Shown: piece after piece, positions 5,218 through 5,498 of the stretch | How positions within the stretch are numbered: the first letter of the stretch is position 1 | Layout of the letters: every line of letters starts with the position of its first letter | Assembly: GCA_002401655.1 (NCBI GenBank) | Contig: NVTT01000022.1 | Location: forward strand, 23,222-28,719 | DNA from: Gammaproteobacteria bacterium | GTDB lineage: Bacteria > Pseudomonadota > Gammaproteobacteria > Enterobacterales > Kangiellaceae | Length of the DNA: 5,498 nt | Reading direction: 5' to 3' | Translations under genes and position numbers: made by a program | Notes under the pieces: generated by a model | What the model was told of the DNA's origin: nothing | Databases searched by the model: none | The model's input: only the letters and a program-made list of their open reading frames with translations

Positions 5218-5498
5218 ATGTTTCAATTACCTTTAAAAATAAGCCTTGATTCTTCTGCGAAGCTAGAATATTTTTTTGTTGGTTCAAATGCTGAATTAAT
5301 TGAAAAGCTACGGGGTTACTCAGAAGATGATTCTTATATAGTAGAAGCTAAAGAAATAAATGAGACGGAGGTAGCAATCCCTGGCTCTAGTTTTATATCG
5401 CCAGACACAACTAATATGCTTTTTGTTTGGGGCAATCAAAGTTCCGGAAAAACACATTTGGCACAGGCTATTTGTCGTGCGTTTGATCAATCAACTAA
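5218..5498 (+). CDS. hda: Hda-like DnaA regulatory inactivator (N-terminal part, runs off the window)
   Basis: The frame from the ATG at 5218 stays open to the window edge and gives 93 residues, about a third of a typical Hda (around 230-250 residues). Hda is an AAA+ ATPase that, with the DNA-loaded sliding clamp, stimulates ATP hydrolysis by DnaA to prevent re-initiation. FQLPL at residues 2-6 is a clamp-binding motif of the kind found at the Hda N-terminus. YFFVGSNAELIEKL (18-31) matches the following Hda segment, and FVWGNQSSGKTHLAQAI (69-85) is a P-loop. The P-loop has a canonical Lys78, whereas E. coli Hda, from memory, has Arg there. About 25-30 extra residues (roughly 34-64, rich in Glu and Asp) separate the first helix from the P-loop compared with E. 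coli. The Shine-Dalgarno sequence is weak. A DnaA or DnaA-like paralogue is less likely given the clamp motif at the extreme N-terminus and the gene order. Confidence 0.86.
   Translation, partial: MFQLPLKISLDSSAKLEYFFVGSNAELIEKLRGYSEDDSYIVEAKEINETEVAIPGSSFISPDTTNMLFVWGNQSSGKTHLAQAICRAFDQST

Overview
The window is AT-rich, roughly 35% GC by eye, and every gene runs on the + strand. It looks chromosomal and comes from a low-GC gammaproteobacterium. The best evidence is the right end, where a DUF2066 protein, a CDP-alcohol phosphatidyltransferase and an Hda-type DnaA-related ATPase lie in series. Hda and the DUF2066-near-hda arrangement are typical of Gammaproteobacteria. I cannot name the genus; a marine lineage such as Kangiellaceae or an Alteromonadales relative would fit, but that is a guess. 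I see no RNA genes, CRISPR arrays, insertion sequences or phage genes.

Left region (1-3165): an energised-motor cassette. The last 25 codons of an upstream gene, probably the MotA/TolQ/ExbB channel subunit, are followed by two different ExbD/TolR-type subunits that overlap by 4 nt. Next comes a TonB-like protein with an AgmX/PglI-type C-terminal domain, and then a periplasmic FAD:protein FMN transferase (ApbE). The first four genes resemble the core of the Agl-Glt type of machine: a proton channel, two ExbD-like stators and a TonB-like periplasm-spanning arm. Proton flow through the inner-membrane complex would move the AgmX-like arm, which would pull on an outer-membrane partner outside this window. 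The first ExbD has Asn where the family's proton-carrying Asp is expected, and the second keeps the Asp. ApbE lies 32 nt downstream and may belong to the same transcript, but no flavinylated target is obvious here.

Middle (3166-3335): a 170-bp intergenic region, the only sizeable one. It has a perfect extended -10 element (TGaTATAAT) inside an imperfect dyad whose arm centres are about three helical turns apart, and a second AT-rich dyad just downstream of the expected start site. This is probably the promoter of the right-hand operon.

Right region (3336-5498): an exported DUF2066 protein of unknown function, a membrane CDP-alcohol phosphatidyltransferase that starts with GTG 1 nt after the DUF2066 stop, and the first 93 codons of hda. 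This places a gene for acidic phospholipid synthesis next to the regulator of DnaA activity. Acidic phospholipids are themselves known to affect DnaA, so the pairing is suggestive.
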